A stretch of DNA of 10,187 bases from an uncultured Burkholderiaceae bacterium. Lineage in GTDB: Bacteria; Pseudomonadota; Gammaproteobacteria; Burkholderiales; Burkholderiaceae_C. The number at the start of each line of letters is the position of its first letter. Positions within the stretch are counted from its first letter, which is position 1. Made by a program: the position numbers and the translations under genes. Below the pieces are notes generated by a model that saw nothing but the letters and a program-made list of their open reading frames with translations, searched no databases and was not told where the DNA came from. Location of the stretch: the NCBI GenBank assembly GCA_938022295.1, contig CALIDR010000257.1:1-10187 (forward strand), written 5' to 3'. Below, one piece after another: positions 1 to 6,712 of the stretch.

Positions 1-10
1 CAGCGCAGGT

Positions 11-112
11 CCGGGGTCGGCGCGCGTGAGCGCGCTTCGTGATCGAACTCGCGGCGGTTGTCCGAGCGCAGCGACCGAAGGGAGCGAAGCGAGTTCTGCC
101 GCGCGACCCCGG
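11..112 (+). repeat. MITE-like sub-element with 9-bp terminal inverted repeats (left copy)
   Basis: The outer part of the left repeat is bounded by CCGGGGTCG at 11-19 and its exact reverse complement CGACCCCGG at 104-112, giving a 102-bp unit with no coding capacity. The same arms bound a 101-bp unit in the right copy (10048-10148), so the boundaries are conserved although the interior differs by small indels. This is seen directly. Whether it is a true miniature transposable element or simply a large fold-back RNA/DNA structure is not decidable from two copies. I saw no clear target-site duplication next to the arms. Confidence 0.5.
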
Positions 113-130
113 GCTGAGCAGCGCAGCGCA

Positions 131-149
131 GTCGGCCCGCAGGGCCGAC
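131..149. repeat. Stem-loop inside left repeat, 8-bp stem
   Basis: GTCGGCCC (131-138), a 3-base loop GCA, and GGGCCGAC (142-149) form a perfect hairpin. In the right copy the stem is unchanged and the loop is TTT/AAA. Conservation of the stem with a variable loop suggests that the structure matters more than the sequence. There is no following T-tract on the strand transcribed from the IclR gene, so it is not a canonical intrinsic terminator. Confidence 0.6.
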
Positions 150-285
150 CGCCACAGCGTGAGCCCGCAGCGGGTGCCGCCTGGCGCGATGCCGCGACCG
201 CTGCAAGTCGTCAAAAGAGCCGACCTTCGCGAATGGCCGCAACGGGCCGACGTCGCGCGTTCACGTGAATCGGATCGAACCCGTA

Positions 286-297
286 GCCTGATCAGGC
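286..297. other. 12-bp perfect palindrome spanning the regulator stop codon
   Basis: GCCTGATCAGGC reads the same on both strands, and the IclR-type gene's stop codon (complement of 292-294) lies inside it. A second, 10-bp palindrome, TTCACGTGAA, lies 16 bases further downstream at 260-269. With no loop bases these fold poorly as RNA hairpins and may be chance in GC-rich DNA. They could instead contribute to 3'-end structure of the regulator transcript together with the repeat that follows. Confidence 0.3.
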
Positions 298-1113
298 CGC
301 CGTTCGGCCGTCGCCGGGCCGCCAGCCGAAGCGGCGCGACAGGCCGTCGGCGGCGGCGCGCAGGCGCGCGGCGAGCGGGCCGTCGGGGCGGGTGTCGAGG
401 GCCGGCGTCGGTCCGATCATCGTGATCGACAGCAGGATCGCGCCGCGGTCGTCGAGCACCGGCGCGGCGAGCGCGCTGACGCCGGACAGCGTCAGGTCGA
501 CCGCCACCGCGAGCCGCCGCTCACGCACCTCGGCCAGCCGCCGCCGCCACGTCGCCTCGTCGGCCGCCGCACCCGGCGGCAGCCGCTCCTGCGCGAGCAG
601 CGGCGCAACCTCGGCCCACGGCCGGTACGCGGCGAAGAGCCACCCCGAGGCGGTCGCCCCGAGGCCGAACACGGTGCCGTGGCGCATCGCGACGTGCACC
701 GCAGCACCCGGCAGCGCGACGCGCACGATCGTCGGCCCGCGGTTGCCCCACACCGCGATCGCCGTCGTGTGGCCGAGCGCGGCGGCCAGGTCGTCGATCA
801 GCGGCGAGGCGAGCCGCACCGGCTCGAACTGCTGCAGGCTGATCAACCCCAGTTGCAGCGCGAGCGGGCCGAGTCCATAGTGGCCGCTGCCGGGCTCGCG
901 CTCGATCAGCCCGAGCTTGCCGAAGCTGACCAGGTACGGGTGCGCCTTGCCGGGGGCCATGCCGGCGGCACGCGCGAGGTCCTTCAGCGGCAGCGGGCGG
1001 CCGTGGTGAGCGAGCGCGAGCAGCAGGCGCCCGCCGACTTCGACGCTCTGGATGCCGCGCGACGCACGTTCGGCGGGTTCGGCGGCGAGCGCAGCGGTGT
1101 CAGGGGCGTGCAT
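292..1113 (-). CDS. IclR-family transcriptional regulator, candidate controller of the homogentisate operon
   Basis: The 273-residue protein has the usual length and layout of IclR regulators. An N-terminal winged helix-turn-helix occupies roughly residues 20-75 (segments LPLKDLARAAGMAPGKAH and LGLIEREPGSGHYGLG). An effector-binding domain occupies roughly 90-265, with the family-typical GVSALAAPVLDDRG near residues 211-224. The gene is divergent from the catabolic operon across a 151-bp gap, the classic position for a local regulator. In Pseudomonas putida the IclR-type HmgR represses hmgABC and responds to homogentisate (established). That this protein does the same is inference, because IclR members can also activate and may sense the upstream substrate. 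The ATG at 1113 has no strong Shine-Dalgarno sequence. Later in-frame ATGs would remove part of the HTH, so this start is preferred. Confidence 0.88.
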   Translation of the reverse strand: MHAPDTAALAAEPAERASRGIQSVEVGGRLLLALAHHGRPLPLKDLARAAGMAPGKAHPYLVSFGKLGLIEREPGSGHYGLGPLALQLGLISLQQFEPVRLASPLIDDLAAALGHTTAIAVWGNRGPTIVRVALPGAAVHVAMRHGTVFGLGATASGWLFAAYRPWAEVAPLLAQERLPPGAAADEATWRRRLAEVRERRLAVAVDLTLSGVSALAAPVLDDRGAILLSITMIGPTPALDTRPDGPLAARLRAAADGLSRRFGWRPGDGRTAA

Positions 1114-1132
1114 CGGGCGGGTGCTTAAGTGG

Positions 1133-1162
1133 TTCCACCTAACGGAATGCGTTAGACATTAT
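1133..1162 (+). promoter_or_regulatory. Possible promoter for the catabolic operon
   Basis: TTCCAC (1133-1138) and CATTAT (1157-1162), spaced 18 bases, are the best sigma-70-like pair I find reading rightward. The -10 matches 4 of 6 consensus bases and the -35 is poor. The palindrome at 1139-1155 would sit in the spacer, a position typical for a repressor site or for an activator acting on a weak -35. The leader to the ATG at 1265 would be about 95 bases. The region is locally AT-rich compared with its surroundings, which supports a promoter somewhere here, but the exact hexamers are uncertain. Confidence 0.3.
1139..1155. promoter_or_regulatory. Candidate operator: 17-bp palindrome in the divergent promoter region
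   Basis: CTAACG-GAATG-CGTTAG is a perfect inverted repeat with 6-bp arms and a 5-base centre, in the only gap between the IclR-type gene and the operon. It would overlap the start point of the predicted leftward promoter and lie between the predicted rightward promoter hexamers, so one bound protein could control both directions. HmgR of P. putida is reported to bind a 17-bp palindrome in its target promoter. That precedent supports the size and position; I cannot claim the same sequence. A looser pair, GGAAT (1144-1148) and ATTCC (1166-1170), overlaps it. Confidence 0.5.
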
Positions 1163-1184
1163 CGAATTCCCTGATTAAGATCAA
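1158..1184 (-). promoter_or_regulatory. Predicted promoter of the IclR-family regulator gene
   Basis: Read leftward, TTGATC (complement of 1179-1184) and GATAAT (complement of 1158-1163) resemble -35 and -10 hexamers, the latter matching 5 of 6 bases. The spacer is 15 bases, or 16 if the -35 is taken one base earlier as CTTGAT, which is slightly short. Transcription would start near 1151, inside the palindrome at 1139-1155, which suggests autoregulation. This is a sequence-pattern call only. Confidence 0.45.
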
Positions 1185-1264
1185 GTCTGTTCAACCCACA
1201 CGAACGCGTTAAACGGCGGCTGCGGGCCGGTCAAGCAGCGCGTGCGAGCCATCGGGACGTCACC

Positions 1265-2218
1265 ATGAGCAAAGCCTTCGCCTCCCAAGCCGACCTCGAA
1301 GCGAAGAAGGTCACCTTCGAGCAGATCTCCGACCACGCCTGGGCCTACACCGCCGAGGGCGACCCGAACACCGGCATCGTGATCGGCGACGACGCGGTGC
1401 TCGTGGCCGACACGCAGGCCACGCCGGCGATGGCGGCCGACGTGATCCGCCGCATCCGCGAGGTCACCGACAAGCCGATCAAGTACGTCGTGCTGACGCA
1501 CTACCACGCGGTGCGCGTGCTCGGCGCGAGCGCCTACCGGCCCCAGGAGATCATCGCCAGTCACGACACCTACGACCTGATCGTCGAGCGCGGCGAGCAG
1601 GACAAGGCCAGCGAGATCGGCCGCTTCCCGCGCCTGTTCCGCGACGTCGAGACGGTGCCACCGGGGCTGACCTGGCCGACGATCACGTTCACCGGCAAGC
1701 TCACGCTGTGGCTCGGCAAGCTCGAGGTGCAGCTGCTGCAGCTCGGCCGCGGCCACACGAAGGGCGACACCGTCGTCTGGCTGCCGGGCGAGCGCGCGAT
1801 GCTGTCGGGCGACCTCGTCGAGTTCGACGCCACGCCGTACGCCGGCGACGCCTACTTCCAGGACTGGCCGAAGACGCTCGACAACATCGCGGCACTGAAG
1901 CCCGTCGCGCTCGTGCCCGGGCGCGGCCCGGCGCTCAAGGGCGAGGCGCAGGTCGCGCAGGGGCTGGCCGGCACGAAGGCCTTCGTCAGCGACGTGTGGG
2001 CGAGCGTGCAGGCCGGTGCCGCCGCAGGCAAGGACCTGCGCGCCGTCTACCGCGAGACCTACGCCGCGATGAAGGCCAAGTACGGCCACTGGGTGATCTT
2101 CGACCACTGCATGCCCTTCGACGTCAGCCGCGCCTACGACGAGGCGACGCAGCACGCCGACCCGCGCATCTGGACCGCCGAGCGCGACCGCGAGATGTGG
2201 GCGGCGCTGGAAGGCTGA
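1265..2218 (+). CDS. MBL-fold protein with a half-lost metal site, function unknown
   Basis: This 317-residue, probably cytoplasmic protein has the metallo-beta-lactamase fold signature but an altered active site. The usual HxHxDH motif reads HYHAVR at residues 79-84. Both site-1 histidines (79, 81) are present, while the metal-2 ligands Asp and His are Val83 and Arg84. The next ligands, His164 (GRGHTKGD) and Asp183 (LSGD), are present. The last ligand, normally His in a PGHGP-like loop, is Arg220 (PGRGP). This predicts a one-metal site, or a site used for something other than standard hydrolysis. It is the first gene of the operon, ending 13 bases before the flavin hydroxylase. I do not know its substrate; hydrolysis of a lactone or ester of a hydroxyphenylacetate would fit the context but is speculation. 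A GGGAC (1254-1258) is a weak ribosome site for the ATG at 1265. Confidence 0.85.
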   Translation: MSKAFASQADLEAKKVTFEQISDHAWAYTAEGDPNTGIVIGDDAVLVADTQATPAMAADVIRRIREVTDKPIKYVVLTHYHAVRVLGASAYRPQEIIASHDTYDLIVERGEQDKASEIGRFPRLFRDVETVPPGLTWPTITFTGKLTLWLGKLEVQLLQLGRGHTKGDTVVWLPGERAMLSGDLVEFDATPYAGDAYFQDWPKTLDNIAALKPVALVPGRGPALKGEAQVAQGLAGTKAFVSDVWASVQAGAAAGKDLRAVYRETYAAMKAKYGHWVIFDHCMPFDVSRAYDEATQHADPRIWTAERDREMWAALEG

Positions 2219-2231
2219 TCCGCGCCCGTCG

Positions 2232-3875
2232 ATGGACCCGCGCGACCTCCCGCCGCAGGCGAGCGGCCACGAGATCCAGGCGCTCGAGTTCGGCCACCGG
2301 CGCTCGGCCGACGAAGACGCCTATGCGCGCACCGGGCAGCCGGTGCGCCACGCGGTGGTCGTCGTCGGCGCCGGGCCGGTCGGGCTGACGCTCGCGATCG
2401 ACCTCGTGCAGCGCGGCCAGCGCGTGCTGCTGCTCGACGACGACCGGCGGCTGTCGACCGGCTCGCGCGCGATCTGCTTCGCCAAGCGCACGCTCGAAGT
2501 CTGGGACCGCCTCGGCGTCGGCGACGCGATGGTCGCCAAGGGGGTGGGCTGGAACGTCGGCAAGGTGTTCTTCGGCGCCGAGCACGTCTACACGTTCGAC
2601 CTGCTGCCCGAGCCGGGTCACGAGCGGCCCGCGTTCGTCAACCTGCAGCAGTACTACGCCGAGGCCTACCTCGTCGCGCGCGCGGCCGCGCTGCCCGACG
2701 TCGAGCTGCGCTTCGCGAACCGCGTCGATGCGCTGCAGGCGCGCGACGACGGCGTCGTGCTCGGCATCGAGACGCCCGACGGCCGCTACGAGGTGATCGC
2801 CGACTGGCTCGTCGCGTGCGACGGCTCGCGCTCGCCGCTGCGCCGGCTGATGGGCCTCGAGAGCAGGGGCCGCGTGTTCCGCGACCGCTTCCTGATCGCC
2901 GACGTGAAGATGCAGGCGGACTTCCCGACCGAGCGCTGGTTCTGGTTCGACCCGCCGTTCCACCCGAACCAGAGCGTGCTGCTGCACCGCCAGCCCGACG
3001 ACGTCTGGCGCATCGACTTCCAGCTCGGCTGGGACGCCGACGCCGAAGAAGAGAAGAAGCCCGAGAAGATCGTGCCGCGCGTGCGCGCGCTGCTCGGGGC
3101 GGACGCGAAGTTCGAGCTCGAGTGGGCGAGCGTCTACACCTTCGCCTGCGAGCGCATGGACCACTTCCGCCACGGCCGCGTGCTGTTCGCCGGCGACGCG
3201 GCGCACCGCGTCTCGCCGTTCGGCGCGCGCGGCGCCAACTCGGGCGTGCAGGACGCCGACAACCTCGGCTGGAAGCTCGACCGCGTGCTGCGCGGCGCCT
3301 CGCCCGTGGCGCTGCTCGACAGCTACGCGTTCGAGCGCGAGCTCGCCGCCGACGAGAACATCCGCAACTCCACCCGCTCGACCGACTTCATCACGCCCAA
3401 GAGCGAGGTCAGCCGGCTGTTCCGCGACGCCGTGCTCGACCTCGCGCGCGAGCACCCGTTCGCGCGGCGCCTCGTCAACAGCGGGCGCCTGTCGACGCCG
3501 TCGACCTACGACGGCTCGCCGCTGAACACGCCCGACGCCGACGCCGACTGGGCCGGCGCGATGCGCCCCGGCGCGCCGGCGGCCGACGCGCCGCTCGTGC
3601 TCGACGGCCGGCGCACCTGGCTGCTGCGCGAGCTCGGCCCCGACTTCACGCTGCTCGCCTGGGGCGTGGCGCCGCGGCTGTGCGCCGGGCTGCGCTGCAA
3701 GGTGCTCGCGCTCGGCCCCGAGCACGACGCCGAGGGCTGGCTCGCCAAGCGCTACGACCTGCGGCCCGGCAGCGCCTATCTGCTGCGCCCCGACCAGCAC
3801 GTGGCCGCGCGCTGGCGCCGGCCCACTGCCGCCGCGGTCGAGGATGCGGTGGGCCGCGCCACCGCCACGCTGTGA
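2232..3875 (+). CDS. Class A FAD-dependent aromatic hydroxylase (PheA/TfdB/MhpA type; MhaA-like candidate)
   Basis: The 547-residue protein has all the hallmarks of single-component-type flavin aromatic hydroxylases. These are a Rossmann GAGPVG at residues 46-51, the FAD/NAD(P)H 'DG' motif CDGSRSPLRR near 196-205, and the ribityl-binding 'GD' motif LFAGDAAHRVSPFGARG at about 318-334. A C-terminal region of about 100 residues is in the place of the thioredoxin-like domain of this family. Such enzymes hydroxylate phenolic rings using NAD(P)H and O2. Its place directly before a small DUF2783 gene and hmgA suggests that it makes homogentisate, for example from 3-hydroxyphenylacetate, as MhaA does in P. 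putida U. That is inference; MhpA-like 3-(3-hydroxyphenyl)propionate activity is an alternative. The first about 38 residues precede the FAD fold. No other in-frame ATG precedes the Rossmann motif, so the ATG at 2232 is used, although its ribosome site is weak. Confidence 0.88.
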   Translation: MDPRDLPPQASGHEIQALEFGHRRSADEDAYARTGQPVRHAVVVVGAGPVGLTLAIDLVQRGQRVLLLDDDRRLSTGSRAICFAKRTLEVWDRLGVGDAMVAKGVGWNVGKVFFGAEHVYTFDLLPEPGHERPAFVNLQQYYAEAYLVARAAALPDVELRFANRVDALQARDDGVVLGIETPDGRYEVIADWLVACDGSRSPLRRLMGLESRGRVFRDRFLIADVKMQADFPTERWFWFDPPFHPNQSVLLHRQPDDVWRIDFQLGWDADAEEEKKPEKIVPRVRALLGADAKFELEWASVYTFACERMDHFRHGRVLFAGDAAHRVSPFGARGANSGVQDADNLGWKLDRVLRGASPVALLDSYAFERELAADENIRNSTRSTDFITPKSEVSRLFRDAVLDLAREHPFARRLVNSGRLSTPSTYDGSPLNTPDADADWAGAMRPGAPAADAPLVLDGRRTWLLRELGPDFTLLAWGVAPRLCAGLRCKVLALGPEHDAEGWLAKRYDLRPGSAYLLRPDQHVAARWRRPTAAAVEDAVGRATATL

Positions 3876-3882
3876 GGCCACG

Positions 3883-4107
3883 ATGGCGATGCTGATCACC
3901 GACCCGAACCTCGACGCCCCGGACGACTTCTACGAGGCGCTGATCGAGGCGCACCAGGGGCTGAGCACGGCGCAGAGCCACGAGCTCAACGCCAAGCTCG
4001 TGCTGCTGCTGGCCAACCACGTCGGGCGGCTCGACGTGCTGCGCGAGGCGCTGGCCGCCGCGCGCGCGAGCGTCGAGCGCCGCTCGGCGACGGAGTCGAA
4101 GGCATGA
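3883..4107 (+). CDS. DUF2783 small protein, possible coupling partner of the hydroxylase
   Basis: This is a 74-residue acidic/helical protein of the DUF2783 type, recognisable from DDFYEALIEAHQGLS (residues 14-28) followed by QSHELNAKLVLLLANHVG (31-48). It has no signal peptide and no obvious metal or nucleotide motif. The ATG at 3883 has GAGG (3874-3877) five bases upstream. A longer in-frame start at 3844 would overlap the hydroxylase gene and lacks this support, and an ATG at 3889 is possible. The gene sits 7 bases after the flavin hydroxylase and overlaps hmgA by 4 bases. P. putida U MhaAB is a hydroxylase with a small essential coupling protein (about 6 kDa), so this protein may play the MhaB role. 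That is a context-based hypothesis and not a demonstrated homology. Confidence 0.82.
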   Translation: MAMLITDPNLDAPDDFYEALIEAHQGLSTAQSHELNAKLVLLLANHVGRLDVLREALAAARASVERRSATESKA

Positions 4108-5405
4108 ACACCGAACTTCGCTACCAGACCGGATTCGGCAACCAGTTCGCGACCGAGGCCATCGCCGGCGCGCTGCCGCAGGGCCGCAACAGCCCGCAGA
4201 AGCCGCCGCACGGGCTGTACGCCGAGCTGCTGTCGGGCACGGCGTTCACCGCCCCGCGGCACCAGAACCTGCGCACCTGGCTGTACCGCCGGCGGCCTTC
4301 GGTCGTCGTCGGCGGCTACGAGCCTTACCCCCAGCCGCACTGGAAGACCGGCGCGGCCGACGGCGTCGCGATGCCGCCGAATCCGTTGCGCTGGCACCCG
4401 ATCCCGGTTCCCGCCGAGCCGCTGGACTTCGTCGACGGCCTGCGCACCGTCGTCGTCAACGGCGATGCTGACGCGCAAATGGGCGTCGCGGTGCACCTGG
4501 CGCTCGTCAACCGCTCGATGACGGACCGCGCCTTCGTCGACGCCGACGGCGAGCTGCTGCTCGTGCCGCAGCAGGGCACGCTCACGATCACGACCGAGTG
4601 CGGCGTGCTGCGTGCGGCGCCGGGCGAGATCGTGCTGATCCCGCGCGGCATGGCGTTCAAGGTCGCGGTCGACGGCCCGTCGCGCGTCTACGTCGGCGAG
4701 AACTACGGCGCGCCGTTCCGCCTGCCCGAGCTGGGGCCCATCGGCTCCAACGGCCTGGCGAACCCGCGCGACTTCCGCGCGCCGGTGGCCGCGTTCGAGG
4801 ACGGCGCCGGCGGCTACGAGATCGTGCGCAAGTTCGGCGGCGCGCTGTGGCGCGCGCGGCAGCACCACACGCCGTTCGACGTCGTCGCGTGGCACGGCAA
4901 CCTCGCGCCCGTCGTCTACGACACGCGCACGTTCATGACGATCGGCTCGATCAGCTTCGACCACCCCGACCCGTCGATCTTCACCGTGCTGACGAGCCCG
5001 TCGGACACCCCCGGCGTGGCCAACTGCGACTTCGTGATCTTCCCGCCGCGCTGGATGGTCGCCGAGGACACGTTCCGCCCGCCCTGGTACCACCGCAACG
5101 TGATGAGCGAGTTCATGGGCCTCGTCTACGGGCAGTACGACGCCAAGCCCGAGGGCTTCCGACCTGGCGGGATGAGCCTGCACGACGGCATGGTGCCGCA
5201 CGGCCCCGATGCCGAGGCATTCGACAGGGCGACGAACGCCGAGCTCGCGCCGCACAAGCTCGACGCGACGCTCGCGTTCATGTTCGAGAGCCGCTGGCGC
5301 TTCCGCCCGACCGCGTGGGCGATGGCGTGCGGCGAGCTCGACGCCGCCTATGCCGACTGCTGGGCGGCACTGGCCGACCGCTTCGCCCCCGGGAGACCGC
5401 GATGA
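4104..5405 (+). CDS. hmgA: Homogentisate 1,2-dioxygenase
   Basis: The 433-residue protein matches homogentisate dioxygenase over its full length. The N-terminal signature YQTGFGNQFATEA is at residues 7-19. The Fe(II) ligands expected from the human enzyme are visible as His330 (WYHRN), Glu336 (SEFMG) and His366 (MVPHGPD), and the likely catalytic His287 lies in FDHPDPS. It opens the ring of homogentisate with O2 to give 4-maleylacetoacetate in the cytoplasm. The ATG at 4104 overlaps the previous stop as ATGA, implying translational coupling, and GGAG (4092-4095) lies 8 bases upstream. The same 4-base overlap joins it to fahA. The gene appears intact. Confidence 0.98.
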   Translation: MNTELRYQTGFGNQFATEAIAGALPQGRNSPQKPPHGLYAELLSGTAFTAPRHQNLRTWLYRRRPSVVVGGYEPYPQPHWKTGAADGVAMPPNPLRWHPIPVPAEPLDFVDGLRTVVVNGDADAQMGVAVHLALVNRSMTDRAFVDADGELLLVPQQGTLTITTECGVLRAAPGEIVLIPRGMAFKVAVDGPSRVYVGENYGAPFRLPELGPIGSNGLANPRDFRAPVAAFEDGAGGYEIVRKFGGALWRARQHHTPFDVVAWHGNLAPVVYDTRTFMTIGSISFDHPDPSIFTVLTSPSDTPGVANCDFVIFPPRWMVAEDTFRPPWYHRNVMSEFMGLVYGQYDAKPEGFRPGGMSLHDGMVPHGPDAEAFDRATNAELAPHKLDATLAFMFESRWRFRPTAWAMACGELDAAYADCWAALADRFAPGRPR

Positions 5406-6712
5406 ACCTGCTCGTCGACACCACCCACGACCCGGCCCTCACGAGCTGGGTCGCATCGGCCAACGACCCGGGTACCGACTTTCCGCTCCAGAACCTGCCG
5501 CTCGGCGCGTTCCGTCGCGCCGGCATCGACGAGCCAGTGCGCATCGGCGTCGCGATCGGCGACCAGGTGCTCGACCTGCGCCTGGCGGCCGAGCGCTGCC
5601 CCTGGCCCGACGGCATCACCGACCTGCTGCCGCCGCTGGCGGCGGGCGACCTGAACGCGTTCATGGCGCTCGGTGCCGATGCCAGGCGCCGGCTGCGCGC
5701 GGCGCTGTCGGCCGCGCTCGCCGAAGGCAGCGAGCTCGCGCCGTTCCTCGAGCTGTGCCTGGTGCCGCAGGCCGAAGTCGCGATGCAGCTGCCGTGCCGC
5801 GTCGGCGACTACACCGACTTCTACACCGGCATCCACCACGCGACGACGGTGGGCAGGCTGTTCCGCCCGGACAACCCGCTGCTGCCGAACTACAAGTGGG
5901 TGCCGATCGGCTACCACGGCCGCGCGTCGTCGATCGGCGTCAGCGGCCAGTCGTTCCGCCGCCCGCACGGGCAGATCAAGCGCCCCGACGCCGACGCCCC
6001 GGTGTTCGCCGCCAGCCAGCGGCTGGACTACGAGCTCGAGCTCGGCGCCTTCGTCGGCCCGGGCAACGCGCTCGGCGAGCCGGTTCCGATCGATCGCGCC
6101 GAGGAGCACCTGTTCGGCGTCGTGCTGCTCAACGACTGGTCGGCGCGCGACATCCAGGCCTGGGAGTACCAGCCGCTCGGCCCGTTCCTGTCGAAGAACT
6201 TCGCGACCACGATCTCGCCGTGGATCGTCACGCCGGAGGCGCTGGCACCGTTCCGCCGCCCGTTCGCCCACCCGCCGGGCGACCCGGCGCCGCTGCCGTA
6301 CCTGGACAGTGCGTTCAACCGCGACTTCGGCGCCATCGACATCACGCTCGAGGTCTGGCTGCAGAGCGCGACGATGCGCGCGCGCGGGCTGCCGCCGCAG
6401 CGGCTGACGCGCGCGAATTTCCTCGACGCCTACTGGACGCTCGCGCAGATGATCGCCCACCACACCGTGGGCGGCTGCAACCTGCAAAGCGGGGACCTGC
6501 TCGGCACCGGCACGCAGTCCGGGCCGCAGCCCGGGCAGGGCGGCTCGCTGCTCGAGCTGACCGCCGGCGGCCGCCAGCCGCTGACGCTCGACTCGGGCGA
6601 GACGCGCACCTTCCTCGAGGACGGCGACACCGTGATCCTGCGCGCGCACTGCGAGGCCCCCGGCGCCCGGCGCATCGGCTTCGGCGAGTGCGTGGGCACG
6701 GTGCGGGGATGA
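5402..6712 (+). CDS. fahA: Fumarylacetoacetase
   Basis: The 436-residue protein performs the last step of homogentisate breakdown, hydrolysing 4-fumarylacetoacetate to fumarate and acetoacetate. Residues known from the mouse enzyme are all identifiable. The metal ligands are Asp139 (DYTDFY), Glu211 and Glu213 (ELELG) and Asp245 (NDWSARD); the catalytic histidine is His146; Glu385 (GSLLEL) is also present. An N-terminal SH3-like domain (about 1-130) precedes the FAH catalytic domain. The ATG at 5402 overlaps the hmgA stop as ATGA and has GGGAG (5391-5395) six bases upstream. The reading frame stays open far upstream inside hmgA, but that is a GC artefact. No maleylacetoacetate isomerase gene follows, although one is needed between HmgA and this enzyme in the usual pathway. 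Confidence 0.97.
   Translation: MNLLVDTTHDPALTSWVASANDPGTDFPLQNLPLGAFRRAGIDEPVRIGVAIGDQVLDLRLAAERCPWPDGITDLLPPLAAGDLNAFMALGADARRRLRAALSAALAEGSELAPFLELCLVPQAEVAMQLPCRVGDYTDFYTGIHHATTVGRLFRPDNPLLPNYKWVPIGYHGRASSIGVSGQSFRRPHGQIKRPDADAPVFAASQRLDYELELGAFVGPGNALGEPVPIDRAEEHLFGVVLLNDWSARDIQAWEYQPLGPFLSKNFATTISPWIVTPEALAPFRRPFAHPPGDPAPLPYLDSAFNRDFGAIDITLEVWLQSATMRARGLPPQRLTRANFLDAYWTLAQMIAHHTVGGCNLQSGDLLGTGTQSGPQPGQGGSLLELTAGGRQPLTLDSGETRTFLEDGDTVILRAHCEAPGARRIGFGECVGTVRG

Larger units (their letters stand above)
1..250 (+). repeat. Left copy of a structured dispersed repeat (inverted partner at 9908-10153)
   Basis: This gene-free stretch is a near-identical inverted copy of the right end of the window. 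Positions 47-200 align without gaps to the reverse complement of 9960-10113 with 6 mismatches in 154 bases (read by eye). Similarity continues with small indels outward to about position 10 and inward to about 250. The unit holds several short dyads: GCGCG/CGCGC at 22-35, an 8-bp stem at 131-149, and CCCGC-A-GCGGG at 164-174. It also has a G/A-rich periodic tract at about 64-94. It lies directly 3' of the leftward IclR gene, so it would be in that gene's 3' untranslated region or just beyond it. I infer a genome-dispersed non-coding repeat of REP/MITE type. The element may continue beyond the window's left edge. Short ORFs across it look spurious. Confidence 0.85.

Noticed and set aside
39..425. 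Small ORF across the left repeat, and a similar peptide read leftward from the right repeat (complement of 9750-10001), sharing SPQRVPPGA
   Set aside because: The shared peptide comes only from the DNA repeat; the rest is Arg/Ser/Ala low-complexity sequence running antisense into real genes. Likely a spurious hypothetical protein in annotations.
1265..2218. Treating the MBL gene as a pseudogene because of the missing ligands
   Set aside because: The frame is intact at a normal length, codon bias matches its neighbours, and the losses are confined to metal site 2; altered function is more likely than decay.
2124..3899. 591-codon open frame on the minus strand across the MBL end and the hydroxylase gene
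   Set aside because: Arg/Ala/Val/Glu-rich low-complexity translation with no domain, exactly opposite a clear flavin hydroxylase; a GC-driven antisense shadow.
4598..5401. Long upstream extension of the fahA frame into hmgA
   Set aside because: The extra about 268 residues are Arg-rich non-protein-like sequence overlapping hmgA; the ATG at 5402 with GGGAG and an ATGA overlap is the real start.
3930..6649. Long minus-strand open frames (about 440 and 433 codons) opposite hmgA and fahA
   Set aside because: The plus-strand genes have all catalytic residues in place; the antisense products are Arg/Ala/Gly-rich and match nothing I recognise.
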